The translations under genes were made by a program, and so were the position numbers. A DNA stretch of 64,000 nucleotides from Chloroflexota bacterium (GTDB lineage: Bacteria; Chloroflexota; Anaerolineae; J036; Brachytrichaceae): the NCBI GenBank assembly GCA_025354985.1, contig JANXLU010000085.1:85793-149792 (forward strand), given 5' to 3'. This document shows, piece after piece, positions 17,249-25,393 of this stretch. A model generated the notes under the pieces. It was not told where the DNA came from and made no database searches. It saw only the letters and a program-made list of their open reading frames with translations. Every line of letters begins with the position of its first letter. The stretch's first letter is position 1.

Positions 17249-17931
17249 GTTTTCGCATTATTGATGCGACTGAGCCGATTGGAAACCAATAGTAATAAGC
17301 CACACGTTCCAAGGATAGTAACGCCAAGCATTGCCGTCACAATTTGCCAAAACTCAACCGGGTACAGGCGAATTAGCGCATCATCCCAGTTAAACAGCCA
17401 TGAATCGCCAGAGAAAAAGATGCGATGAAATGCGGTGAAGGCTTCGTCCCAGCCCACTATGGCTCCAACAAGAATTACGCCGACTATGGCGATTGTAGCT
17501 ACTGCGCCAGCGCGAATAGCACTCGCAAGGTTGTGACGAGATGACCGGCCGAGTAGAACAGCAAGCAGAATCGCACTGAGTGCGACAATCGAATGGATTG
17601 GAAACAACACATTGATGATTGCGCGAACGTCATCCAGATGTTTTACTTCACGGTCATCAAAGACACTTTGTCCATTATCAAATTTCATCCCAAGCAGTAT
17701 TTGGTGGCCGTTGGAAGCAGACGTTCCTTGAAGACCTTCGACACCCAGTCGCAACCTTTCGTTAGGAGTCATCGCACGGAGTGGTTCGACTTCTGACACG
17801 GGATCTGGTGGAAACCCTGGCATTCCATACTCGACAGCGACGAGCCAAGGGCTAAACACGGCGCGTACCGGGAACATGATCACCAAATAGGGAACCAATA
17901 CAATCAGTAACAGCCGCAAAAAGCGAAGCAT
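17245..17931 (-). CDS. DUF1461/TIGR01906-family integral membrane protein
   Basis: A 228-residue membrane protein. A first helix at the N-terminus is followed by an extracytoplasmic stretch of about 80 residues, two central helices (about 108-128 and 142-163) and a last helix near 195-220. The segments FHRIFFSGDSWLF and DALIRLYPVEFW match the conserved C-terminal signature of the DUF1461 family found in firmicutes and Chloroflexota. Function is unknown. Overlap with the C39-like peptidase gene suggests a membrane partner for that peptidase. Confidence 0.82.
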   Translation of the reverse strand: MLRFLRLLLIVLVPYLVIMFPVRAVFSPWLVAVEYGMPGFPPDPVSEVEPLRAMTPNERLRLGVEGLQGTSASNGHQILLGMKFDNGQSVFDDREVKHLDDVRAIINVLFPIHSIVALSAILLAVLLGRSSRHNLASAIRAGAVATIAIVGVILVGAIVGWDEAFTAFHRIFFSGDSWLFNWDDALIRLYPVEFWQIVTAMLGVTILGTCGLLLLVSNRLSRINNAKT

Positions 17932-17979
17932 TTACCGCAATCGTAACAGGTCCGCCATTTGCTAAAACGATTGCCAAGG

Positions 17980-17985
17980 TATAAT
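17980..17985 (+). promoter_or_regulatory. -10 hexamer for the 18022-20084 transcript
   Basis: A perfect TATAAT lies 36 bp before the GTG of the unknown 524-residue protein. The -35 side at 16-17 bp spacing is weak (TTTGCT/ATTTGC). This is the only promoter seen for the unknown gene pair and the trailing tRNA-Arg. Confidence 0.5.
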
Positions 17986-18021
17986 TGAGGCTCGTAAGTT
18001 TTTGACAGGACCTGTGAACGA

Positions 18022-19596
18022 GTGGTAAATCGCGCAACACAATCACCGGAGTACTGGTCAGCGTTCAAGCTATCTTCTGAAGACGCTGACTTTATTTCCA
18101 ATCTTCTCCTAGAGGCGGGCAAACCAATGCCATCATCGACATTGGCAGTCGCGCTTGTCAAGCAGCGCATCGAGCGCGAAAATAATACACTTCGTCGTGA
18201 AATGGAGCGAAGTGCCATTTATCAGCCCAAAAAGACGTTTGGTGCCGGCGCTGATGTGCTTTTTCCCGCTTTGGGATTCGTCAGCGGCAAAGTGGTCGCA
18301 ATCCGACCTGGCGTAAACCCTGATTTGGGTGCATTTGATGTAGTAACAGTTGAAATGCGGGACGGTGCGTCGCGCGATTTCGCCGCCAATCTTCTCGGTC
18401 AGCATCGGTTGAATGATGACGCGGCGCTTTCAGCGCTGCTGAATCAGCGTGGGGAGGTAATCGAGCCTGAAGTGCTGTGCGACCTATATGCACCAACCAT
18501 CGTCAATGTGTTGGATACCGAGCTGCCCCGGCGCGAAACATTCATCCATATTGGGACGGATTGGTTTTTGCGCGCCCTTATGGCAGATGTAGGTGCCGGG
18601 CATCTAAATTTGGCAGAGGCTGTTCTTGACGTGGCCAGCGGCGGTCCGCTACCCACGAGCGTAATTTTGAGGGATTTGGGATTGCCAGCTGATGTGACGG
18701 GCTCACTGCAGGTGGTGAGTCTGAACAGCGCACTTGCACATGATGATCGATTTGACGAAGTTAGCCTTGATTCCGAGCCAGCCTGGTTTCTGCGAAGGCT
18801 TGAACCGCTCGAAGTGCGCACAGTCCCCAGCCAACTAATTCATGTGCCGCGTATACAAACGGAAGTGCAGCCAGCATTGGTTCAGCTCGCAAAGGCACTG
18901 GATGATGAGTTGGATTTTGAAAACGTGAAGGTTGTTAGTGCTGACTTGTCAACCGAGAAGGCAACCATTGTTTTGACTTTCCCACATCGACGTGCGGGGA
19001 CGTTGGGATGGGGGCATCGGTTGGGTGCGATTTTGCCAAATGTATCCAAGCCGCGGCTCCCAATTTACATCCAGGATAAGGTCACCGGAAAACGGTTTGC
19101 AGTTTGGCTGGTTAAGGACGGCAGGTATATTTTTGGTTTGGGGGATTGGTACAAGCAAAATGACCTCCCAGCCGGTGCCGAGCTTGAAATTGCCCGGACC
19201 TCCGAAGCAAATGTTTTTTTGATTGACGCCAAGAGACATAAACCGCGGCGCGAATGGGTCCGGCATGCGTCGTTGCGGGATCAAAAATTTCGGCTGGAGA
19301 CGGCTCAAAAAAGCATTTCCTGTCAAACAGACGATTTGATGTCGGTGTTTATTGATGATGTCCGGATATTCGATGCGTTGCGCGCCCAACATACGGATGT
19401 TGTTCAGATTGTTCGCGAGATCTTTCCCGAAATTGCCAAGTTAAGCCCGCAAGGCAACGTGCATGCGCGCACACTTTTTGCGGTCGCAAATGTCGTTTCC
19501 CGGGTGGCTCCTCTGGATGTGTTTGGCGCCCTCACGACTTCCGGGTTGTATGCACCGGTCGGAGATTACTATTGGCATCTGAGTGACAAGAATTAG
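18022..19596 (+). CDS. Hypothetical protein, 524 aa, unrecognised family
   Basis: I do not recognise this family. The soluble protein begins with a helical block (about 1-60: EYWSAFKLSSEDADFIS, then PMPSSTLAVALVKQRIERE) that resembles a winged-helix or HTH arrangement. Next is a small beta segment around LFPALGFVSGKVVAIRPG (about 80-115) suggestive of an SH3/KOW-like barrel. A second helical part and a second beta-rich part (about 300-400, with IYIQDKVTGKRFAVWL) follow. No membrane segment, signal peptide or catalytic motif is seen. The GTG start is preceded by a weak Shine-Dalgarno. The 139-residue unknown gene follows within 4 bp, so the two are one transcription unit. A nucleic-acid-binding role is only a guess. 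Confidence 0.65.
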   Translation: MVNRATQSPEYWSAFKLSSEDADFISNLLLEAGKPMPSSTLAVALVKQRIERENNTLRREMERSAIYQPKKTFGAGADVLFPALGFVSGKVVAIRPGVNPDLGAFDVVTVEMRDGASRDFAANLLGQHRLNDDAALSALLNQRGEVIEPEVLCDLYAPTIVNVLDTELPRRETFIHIGTDWFLRALMADVGAGHLNLAEAVLDVASGGPLPTSVILRDLGLPADVTGSLQVVSLNSALAHDDRFDEVSLDSEPAWFLRRLEPLEVRTVPSQLIHVPRIQTEVQPALVQLAKALDDELDFENVKVVSADLSTEKATIVLTFPHRRAGTLGWGHRLGAILPNVSKPRLPIYIQDKVTGKRFAVWLVKDGRYIFGLGDWYKQNDLPAGAELEIARTSEANVFLIDAKRHKPRREWVRHASLRDQKFRLETAQKSISCQTDDLMSVFIDDVRIFDALRAQHTDVVQIVREIFPEIAKLSPQGNVHARTLFAVANVVSRVAPLDVFGALTTSGLYAPVGDYYWHLSDKN

Positions 19597-19600
19597 TAAG

Positions 19601-20020
19601 ATGAAGTTTTTTCGACCAACAGAAGACACCGAATTTCATATTGATTATGGCTGGTTTGAAATCCAACACCAGGACGTAAATGTGCTGATTTACAAGTGTT
19701 TAAGTCCCGACCAGCGAGATCGATTGGGCGAACAGCGGGAACCCAGAATGTTGGATTTTGTGGACGAGGCCTCAGGCGAGGTGAGCCGCACAAGCCAGGT
19801 ACTGCACATGATTCGCACGGAAAATGCGCGTGACCCGGGTTTTGTATCGGCAAAGACACCTGTGTTCGAGGCAGCCTTTCGATTATTCTTAATGAATGAT
19901 AACAAGCCCCTGACGGCGCGTGCCTTGGCCGAACGAATGGGTCGTAAACCCATGGATGTCCTGGCACAGGTTGGTGGACGGGCTGTGTACAATGGAATCC
20001 GCCCGTTTATGCCCTCGTAG
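19601..20020 (+). CDS. Hypothetical protein, 139 aa, stop codon supplied by tRNA-Arg
   Basis: I do not recognise this small acidic protein. An N-terminal mixed region (EFHIDYGWFEIQHQDVN) is followed by a helical tail in which PLTARALAERMGRKPMDVL looks like a helix-turn-helix, suggesting DNA or RNA contact. The ATG at 19601 lies 4 bp after the stop of the 524-residue gene. An overlapping GTG at 19583 is also in frame. The final residues and the TAG stop (20018-20020) are encoded by the first 10 nt of tRNA-Arg on the same strand. Confidence 0.7.
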   Translation: MKFFRPTEDTEFHIDYGWFEIQHQDVNVLIYKCLSPDQRDRLGEQREPRMLDFVDEASGEVSRTSQVLHMIRTENARDPGFVSAKTPVFEAAFRLFLMNDNKPLTARALAERMGRKPMDVLAQVGGRAVYNGIRPFMPS

Positions 20021-20084
20021 CTCAGCTGGATAGAGCAAAGAACTTCTAATTCTGAGGTCGTGGGTTCGAATCCCGCCGAGGGCG
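20011..20084 (+). tRNA. tRNA-Arg (anticodon TCT)
   Basis: A complete cloverleaf: acceptor GCCCTCG/CGAGGGC with discriminator G, D-arm GCTC/GAGC, anticodon loop CTTCTAA (TCT, reads AGA/AGG) and T-loop TTCGAAT. Bases 8-10 (TAG) are also the stop codon of the upstream gene on the same strand. No CCA is encoded, and no promoter is obvious inside the overlapping gene. Confidence 0.95.
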
Positions 20085-20118
20085 CTGGGCCAATACGCGC
20101 CGCTTGTAGTTAAGTACG

Positions 20119-21102
20119 TTACCTGCGCGACACTTTAATAGTTTTTACAACGGTTTCTTTTGCGCCAAGCTTGAATTTGTACGCCTCATTTCCTTGCAAG
20201 AAGTCAAAAGAGGTGTACTTTTTGGATATTGCGTGTTCAATTAGTTTGCCGATTAGGACTTGTCCGGGGCTTAGTTGGGCAAACTTTGCCGGATCCAAGC
20301 CGGAGTTGTAAACAAGCACAGTTGATTCATAGGCGAAATTCATATAGGTTGCTGCACGTTCTCCTTCTAGTTCAAGAAAGGCCAACTGCAACCACCCGGC
20401 GTCAAACATTGCGCGTGCCTGAGTTTGAAAGTAATGTTCCATGCGGTCCGACATGAAATCGCTCTTTGCAAATGTACTTTGTTTCATCAAATAAATGAAG
20501 TCGCGCACATCCTTTTCAAGGTCATTAGCGCTCTCTGAAAACGTTATCTTTGCATCTTCCTCGGCGCGGCGCAATTTGCGGACCAATTCACGGCGTTCCT
20601 TGCCATCCAGTCCAGCCAGGTACAAATCAAATGATTCCGGCAATGAGATGACAGGACAAACATCTTCGACGCCTATTGTGACCAGCCATCCAAACTGTCG
20701 CGCCAGATTTGGCAGGTGATCCAGTGTGGCGGATTTTTCGGGGATATTGTAGAAATTGAATGTGGACCATGGCAACGTGTTGATTTCAGAGGCCACGGCA
20801 GACCAGCATGCCTCCTCCCTGCCTGCCGCAAACATGACATCAACGTAATCTGTCACTTCCTTGTAGCCGACCACTGCCAATTCATCGGCTTTTGGCATAA
20901 AAAGCGGTGCGATTCCAATGAGTGTTCCGTTATCACGCAGCTCCAGGATATGCAATGTTCCTTGACCAAGGCAAGCCCACCATGTGGAAAGCCATTCACG
21001 TGTCTGAAAAAGAGTGTGATGTACACACGTTTTGGCAAGGCTATTCCACTCACTTGCGAGTTCACCAAACGCATCGGCGTTGTTATATCGTTTTAATTCC
21101 AT
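20119..21102 (-). CDS. GNAT-superfamily acetyltransferase, BioF2/CelD/FemAB-like
   Basis: A 327-residue protein with the double-GNAT layout of the Acetyltransf_6 (BioF2-like/CelD) group: an N-terminal half around FQTREWLSTWW and IGIAPLFM, and a C-terminal half with ERAATYMNFAYES, SPGQVLIGKLIEHA and FDFLQGNEAYKFKLG. Family members are linked to polysaccharide or peptidoglycan modification, but the acceptor is not predictable here. The ATG at 21102 comes one base after the peptide deformylase stop codon, so it is co-translated with def. An upstream extension overlapping def is unlikely. Confidence 0.85.
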   Translation of the reverse strand: MELKRYNNADAFGELASEWNSLAKTCVHHTLFQTREWLSTWWACLGQGTLHILELRDNGTLIGIAPLFMPKADELAVVGYKEVTDYVDVMFAAGREEACWSAVASEINTLPWSTFNFYNIPEKSATLDHLPNLARQFGWLVTIGVEDVCPVISLPESFDLYLAGLDGKERRELVRKLRRAEEDAKITFSESANDLEKDVRDFIYLMKQSTFAKSDFMSDRMEHYFQTQARAMFDAGWLQLAFLELEGERAATYMNFAYESTVLVYNSGLDPAKFAQLSPGQVLIGKLIEHAISKKYTSFDFLQGNEAYKFKLGAKETVVKTIKVSRR

Positions 21103-21103
21103 G

Positions 21104-21619
21104 TTATTCGGCTGGCACGCCCACCGCAGCTTCATCCACCTGCCAGATTCGATCGGGAGCCGTTAGTTTGTCTATGTACAAAACGCCATCTAAATGATCC
21201 AGCTCATGAAGCATGGCGCGGGCTATTCCACCTTCAACTTCGACCTTAATTCGATTGCCATGGCGGTCCTGTCCTTTGATAATCGCCTTTGTGGGACGTT
21301 CAACGTCGCCTCGCCACCCAGGAATGCTCAAGCAACCTTCCGCACCGGTTAATAGTGCGCCATCGGTGCGGAGCAATTCCGGGTTAATCAGTGCATACGT
21401 GATACCACTGCCGGGGATTTCATCGTTATGTTCCATTTCAACCACGAACATTCTCTGTGGAATCCCAATTTGAGGCGCAGCCAAGCCAACACCATTGTGA
21501 TGATGCATCGTTTCCAGCATATCGTCAATCAGCTTGAGCACGTCCCGGGTTATTTTTTCAACCTTTTTCGCTTTCTTTCTGAGCACGGGATCCCCGATGC
21601 GCTTTACTTCTCGAATCAT
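21104..21619 (-). CDS. def: Peptide deformylase
   Basis: A 171-residue metalloenzyme that removes the formyl group from nascent N-terminal methionine. All three family motifs are present: GVGLAAPQIG, EGCLSIPG with the metal-binding Cys, and HELDH with the catalytic Glu and two His ligands. The ATG at 21619 begins MIREVKRIGDPVLR, the normal start. The longer frame to 21658 adds unrelated residues. The gene is followed immediately by the acetyltransferase and preceded by the CNB/PH membrane protein on the same strand. Confidence 0.96.
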   Translation of the reverse strand: MIREVKRIGDPVLRKKAKKVEKITRDVLKLIDDMLETMHHHNGVGLAAPQIGIPQRMFVVEMEHNDEIPGSGITYALINPELLRTDGALLTGAEGCLSIPGWRGDVERPTKAIIKGQDRHGNRIKVEVEGGIARAMLHELDHLDGVLYIDKLTAPDRIWQVDEAAVGVPAE

Positions 21620-21674
21620 TCTAGTACGTCCTATTGTGCCGCTATCACGCGATCCCAAGTTTACCCTTTAGCTG

Positions 21675-23360
21675 TCAGGGCACTGATCGGTTTCCATGCA
21701 ACCGGGCCTGTTCATCGTAAATGCCAATCCAATCCGTCAATTCCTTACGGCGTTGTTCTTTTTCTCTCGCCCGCTTTTTTTCGGCGGATGCTTCAATGCG
21801 TTTGAATATGTCCTGCTGCACAGATTTGGGATCATGCACGCGTTCGAACACGAGTTTGTCGCCACCAGTTTTCGCAATTACAACGTCGCCAACGTTAAAC
21901 ATGGTATTGGTAATGCCTTTGATATCAGCATTGACCGTGGTTATACGGTCATAAGGCACCTCGTTTCGCTGGGTTTCGCCGCCAAATGGTTTCCGGTCGA
22001 GATCAACCAGCTTGTCCTCGTCCAGGATATATTGATCGTTGCGCCAGTCTTCGTAGTGGTAAAACAGCCAGGCGAACGCCAAAAACCATAGAAGCGCCAC
22101 TGGCAAACAAATCACGTTCCAGCTGACGCTCAGAATTTGGTCAAACCGCCAGGCGATTATGAATCCCGCCAAAACGCTTATGGCCGCAAAAATTGCCCCT
22201 GGTAGCCATACCGTATCCAGCAAATCAAGCCAATGCCGTCGAAAGATTATTTGTTTGCCCTGATTCAACTCGACCCGGCTTTTTGGAGCAAAGGTTGATC
22301 TAAAAGTAGACGCATTGGAACCAAGATACTCTTTGGTGCGCTGCAAGGCTGATTTGGGTAACGTTGGTTGAACCACGATTGGTGCTGGACGTGGCGCAAT
22401 TTCCATTGCCACCCGAACGTCACCTCGAATAACTGATAGCTCTGTGACGTGATTCGCAGCACGCACGCGCTCCTGCTCTGCGCTAATGGCGTTTTTCAGC
22501 GCTTGGGGTTCATGCATGAGGTCAAAAATTACCTCGGATTGATTGGGCCCCTGGAGCGTCACCGTGCCAAGATTGAAGAGAAACTCAATCGGTCCGGTCT
22601 GCTTAACCTTGATGCTGTCGACCTTTTCCAAAGGCATCTGGTTTTTCTGATCCTTGACAAAGATCACGCGCTCGCGATGTACAACATGGCGGTCGGTAAC
22701 TACGAAATAGTCGTTCTGCCAGTCTATGAAGTGCCATGCGACATACGGCACGCAAAAAACCGGCCATAGCCAAAGTAGTCCAGGTGGAGCAAGATTGGCG
22801 AACCCGGCCAAAAGTAATGCGAAGCCGCCAGCCAACACAATTGGGAACCACATCCGCTTGCCAAAAAACCACCAATGGCGTTTACGTTCGATTTCCACAC
22901 GTTCGCCTGGTTCGAGCCATTCATATTTGGACGTACGGTGCATGGTGGCAACCGTTTCCGGTGCATAGGAGATATTGGCTGCCAGGTCCGGATTGTCTTT
23001 AAGAATCGCTTGAAAGTCACCTCTGCTAATAAACCAGACCGTACACTCGGTATCCGCTTCAACGGCAGTATCGCTTCTTCCACCAGTTACGAAGGCCATT
23101 TCATTGAACAACCGGCCAATTTGGACGATACTGCTGCGCAATTCTTTCATTCGGTGGGAATCGGTCGCTCGCTCAATTGCCCGTCCCTTGCGCAGGATAT
23201 ATAGATTGGTGTTGCCGTAACCCTGAGAAACAATATGTTGACCAGGCTTGACGATTTCCGATCGCAGCGCAGAAAGGACGACTTGATATTGACTCGCTGT
23301 CAGTCCCGCGAACATCGGTGAAGATCGGAGCGCCGACTGGGCGAGTTCTTCAGGTCGCAA
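21675..23360 (-). CDS. Cyclic-nucleotide-binding domain plus two bacterial PH domains, membrane protein
   Basis: A 561-residue protein. Residues about 16-125 form a cyclic-nucleotide-binding (CAP-effector) barrel, with IVKPGQHIVSQGYGNTNLY and VQIGRLFNEMAFVTGG. Two similar membrane/PH-like modules follow. The first has two helices near 170-210, then DWQNDYFVVTDRHVVHRE. The second has helices near 390-435, then DWRNDQYILDEDKLVDLD and the PH-like YDRITTVNADIKG. A charged coiled tail ends the protein. It looks like a membrane sensor that couples a nucleotide signal to bPH2 domains. The start is a TTG overlapping the upstream glycosyltransferase by 11 bp. An in-frame ATG 15 codons in is possible. 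Confidence 0.78.
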   Translation of the reverse strand: MRPEELAQSALRSSPMFAGLTASQYQVVLSALRSEIVKPGQHIVSQGYGNTNLYILRKGRAIERATDSHRMKELRSSIVQIGRLFNEMAFVTGGRSDTAVEADTECTVWFISRGDFQAILKDNPDLAANISYAPETVATMHRTSKYEWLEPGERVEIERKRHWWFFGKRMWFPIVLAGGFALLLAGFANLAPPGLLWLWPVFCVPYVAWHFIDWQNDYFVVTDRHVVHRERVIFVKDQKNQMPLEKVDSIKVKQTGPIEFLFNLGTVTLQGPNQSEVIFDLMHEPQALKNAISAEQERVRAANHVTELSVIRGDVRVAMEIAPRPAPIVVQPTLPKSALQRTKEYLGSNASTFRSTFAPKSRVELNQGKQIIFRRHWLDLLDTVWLPGAIFAAISVLAGFIIAWRFDQILSVSWNVICLPVALLWFLAFAWLFYHYEDWRNDQYILDEDKLVDLDRKPFGGETQRNEVPYDRITTVNADIKGITNTMFNVGDVVIAKTGGDKLVFERVHDPKSVQQDIFKRIEASAEKKRAREKEQRRKELTDWIGIYDEQARLHGNRSVP

Positions 23361-24111
23361 GTTGATGAGATTTTATCAGCACATACCAGATGAAACGGAA
23401 AACTTCTCGTTGTCTGCGCCACCGGGACGGCTGTCGCACAAGGCGAAACAGCCATTCGAGCGATATAGACCTCAACCAGGTGGGTGCTCTTGTTTGAACA
23501 CCGGCAATGAAATCAAACGCACCGCCGACACCAATGCCAACGACGCCACTATCCGCGTGCCCAGACGTAAATTTTGGCAAGTTTCTCGCAAGCCACAAGT
23601 TCTGGCCTGGCGCGCCATATGCCACAAAGATAATGTTTGGGCGCGCTCTTTTGATAATTGGAACAATTACATCATCTGACTCTTGCATAGGCGAGCCTGA
23701 AAACGTGCCGGCCACGCGCAGGCCAATATACCGCTCAGATAGGATGGCCGCGCACTTCTCGGCGATTCCCGGGGCCGCGCCCAAAAAGAATACCCTCCAT
23801 GAATTTTGTTGCGCCTGTGAGCAAAGGGACGGAAGCAGGTCGGATCCGGTCACGCGCTCCTTGAACCTAATGCCCAATCTGCGCCCGGCCCACAAAATGC
23901 CGGCGCCATCAGGTACGTTTAATGCACTTTCAGCCAAGGTGCGTGCAAAAAGCGGACTGTTTCGCGCCAGCATGACGAATTCCGGGTTAATCGTGGATAA
24001 CTGACACGCGTATCCTTGGTTAATTTGGCGCCCAACCCATTCAAATGTTTGGGCATAGTCGACATTGTCGACCCGAACGCCGAGAATCGAGGCCGACTCA
24101 ATTGTGCCCAC
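23350..24111 (-). CDS. WecG/TagA/CpsF-family glycosyltransferase
   Basis: A 253-residue GT26 enzyme that adds N-acetylmannosamine, mannosaminuronate or glucosyl residues to a lipid-linked sugar during wall-polymer or exopolysaccharide synthesis. Motifs include ILGVRVDNVDYAQT, LNVPDGAGILWAGRRLG, ERVTGSDLLPSL and VFFLGAAPG. The GTG at 24111 is chosen because GGAG lies 8 nt upstream. It overlaps the preceding glycosyltransferase gene by 14 nt. A longer frame to 24183 lacks family similarity at its start. Confidence 0.9.
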   Translation of the reverse strand: MGTIESASILGVRVDNVDYAQTFEWVGRQINQGYACQLSTINPEFVMLARNSPLFARTLAESALNVPDGAGILWAGRRLGIRFKERVTGSDLLPSLCSQAQQNSWRVFFLGAAPGIAEKCAAILSERYIGLRVAGTFSGSPMQESDDVIVPIIKRARPNIIFVAYGAPGQNLWLARNLPKFTSGHADSGVVGIGVGGAFDFIAGVQTRAPTWLRSISLEWLFRLVRQPSRWRRQREVFRFIWYVLIKSHQLAT

Positions 24112-25207
24112 TGAGTAACTCCAGCAGCGTGGCGGCGCAGGACGACCATGTGAATCTTGTTGAGTTCTGAAGCCCGATTTCACTTAGGTGGCGACTGAGT
24201 GACGGGTCGCGAAAAATTCTAACCAGCCCGTTGGCAATGGCAGAAGTGTCTTCAGGATTGACAAGCACCGCGCTGTCCCCCGCTACTTCAGGCATACTGC
24301 TGGTATTGCTGCAAAGCACCGGCGTTCCCACCGATTGAGCTTCCACAATTGGAAAACCAAAGCCTTCGTGCAATGACGGATATGCCAGACATCCGGCATT
24401 CCGTAACAAGGCACTCTTGAGTTCCTCGCTGACAAATCCTGTGAAGATTACGTGGGATTCCAAACCTAGTTTTTGGGCGAGCACCGCGTAATTTTCTACG
24501 CCCCAGCCTGGCTTGCCGACAATTACCAACTTAGGCGGATTGTCCGGGAAGGCCGCCACAATGGTTGTCCAGGCCTTGATTAGCCGCGCCAGGTTTTTGC
24601 GTGGCTGCAGAGTGCCGATATACACGGCATAATTCTTTGCGACCAACCCGAGGCGTGACAGTGCTTCCAACTGAAAAACGATTGGAATCGCCAACGGCGG
24701 CATAAAGCCCGGATATGCAACACTAATGTGATTCTCTGGAACTTTGTAATATTCAATCAAATTTCTTTTGGTTGCATGGGAAATGACAGATATGTGAGTC
24801 GCGAACGATGCGCTAAGCCAAGTGGACAAGTGTAAATAGATTCTTTGACCAAGTGGATGTGCCTCCGGGAACTTCATGTATCCAATATCATGAATGGTCA
24901 CCACCGTCTTAAGTTGTCTATGCAGTGCCAAACCTATTGGCAACACATGTGCCGGGATATACATCGCGTCAGGTGGGTTACGCAATAGTTCTGGTCCCAG
25001 TCCAATATGTGTCCAAAGGCGTTTTGTGCCAATACGAACGGATTCGTGCGGAAAGTCAAAGACGGGTGGGGTGCTATTTCTAAAATACAGTCGAAACTTA
25101 TGTTTATTTCCTCGCTGTCCAAGCGCGTTAATAACTTCAAGAGAGTACCGTTCCGTTCCTGTCGCCAATCGAGGCGACGATCGACTGGCGTCTACGCCGA
25201 TTAGCAC
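24098..25207 (-). CDS. Glycosyltransferase family 4
   Basis: A 369-residue GT-B retaining glycosyltransferase of the mannosyl/rhamnosyl-transferase type (WbaZ/MtfB-like). The N-terminal half has LIGVDASRSS and TVVTIHDIGYM. The C-terminal nucleotide-sugar domain has YIGTLQPRKNL, LVIVGKPGWG and the donor-site block HEGFGFPIVEA with its Glu pair. It is first in a minus-strand unit with the WecG-type enzyme and the CNB/PH protein, which points to surface glycan assembly. Donor and acceptor are unknown. Confidence 0.92.
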   Translation of the reverse strand: MLIGVDASRSSPRLATGTERYSLEVINALGQRGNKHKFRLYFRNSTPPVFDFPHESVRIGTKRLWTHIGLGPELLRNPPDAMYIPAHVLPIGLALHRQLKTVVTIHDIGYMKFPEAHPLGQRIYLHLSTWLSASFATHISVISHATKRNLIEYYKVPENHISVAYPGFMPPLAIPIVFQLEALSRLGLVAKNYAVYIGTLQPRKNLARLIKAWTTIVAAFPDNPPKLVIVGKPGWGVENYAVLAQKLGLESHVIFTGFVSEELKSALLRNAGCLAYPSLHEGFGFPIVEAQSVGTPVLCSNTSSMPEVAGDSAVLVNPEDTSAIANGLVRIFRDPSLSRHLSEIGLQNSTRFTWSSCAATLLELLSGHN

Positions 25208-25342
25208 ATGCCCATTCTAGCAAGTTTAGTCCCTGCAATTGCGCATTTTGCTTCCAAAACCTATATTTAACCGCCTTAATGATGGCAATGCCGGGTTCTG
25301 GAAGGCCAAACCCGCTACGATCTAAACCTGTTGGATTCAATT

Positions 25343-25367
25343 TTTATCCCAACTGGTCTGGGATAAA
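25343..25367. promoter_or_regulatory. 9-bp inverted repeat upstream of the HMG-CoA synthase operon
   Basis: Perfect arms TTTATCCCA (25343-25351) and TGGGATAAA (25359-25367) are separated by 7 bases and end 26 bp before the HMG-CoA synthase ATG. The position suits a repressor operator or a 5'-leader hairpin. It is much nearer to this operon than to the divergent glycosyltransferase (136 bp away). Confidence 0.5.
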
Positions 25368-25393
25368 TCTGTGATAACTCCATACGAAAACTT

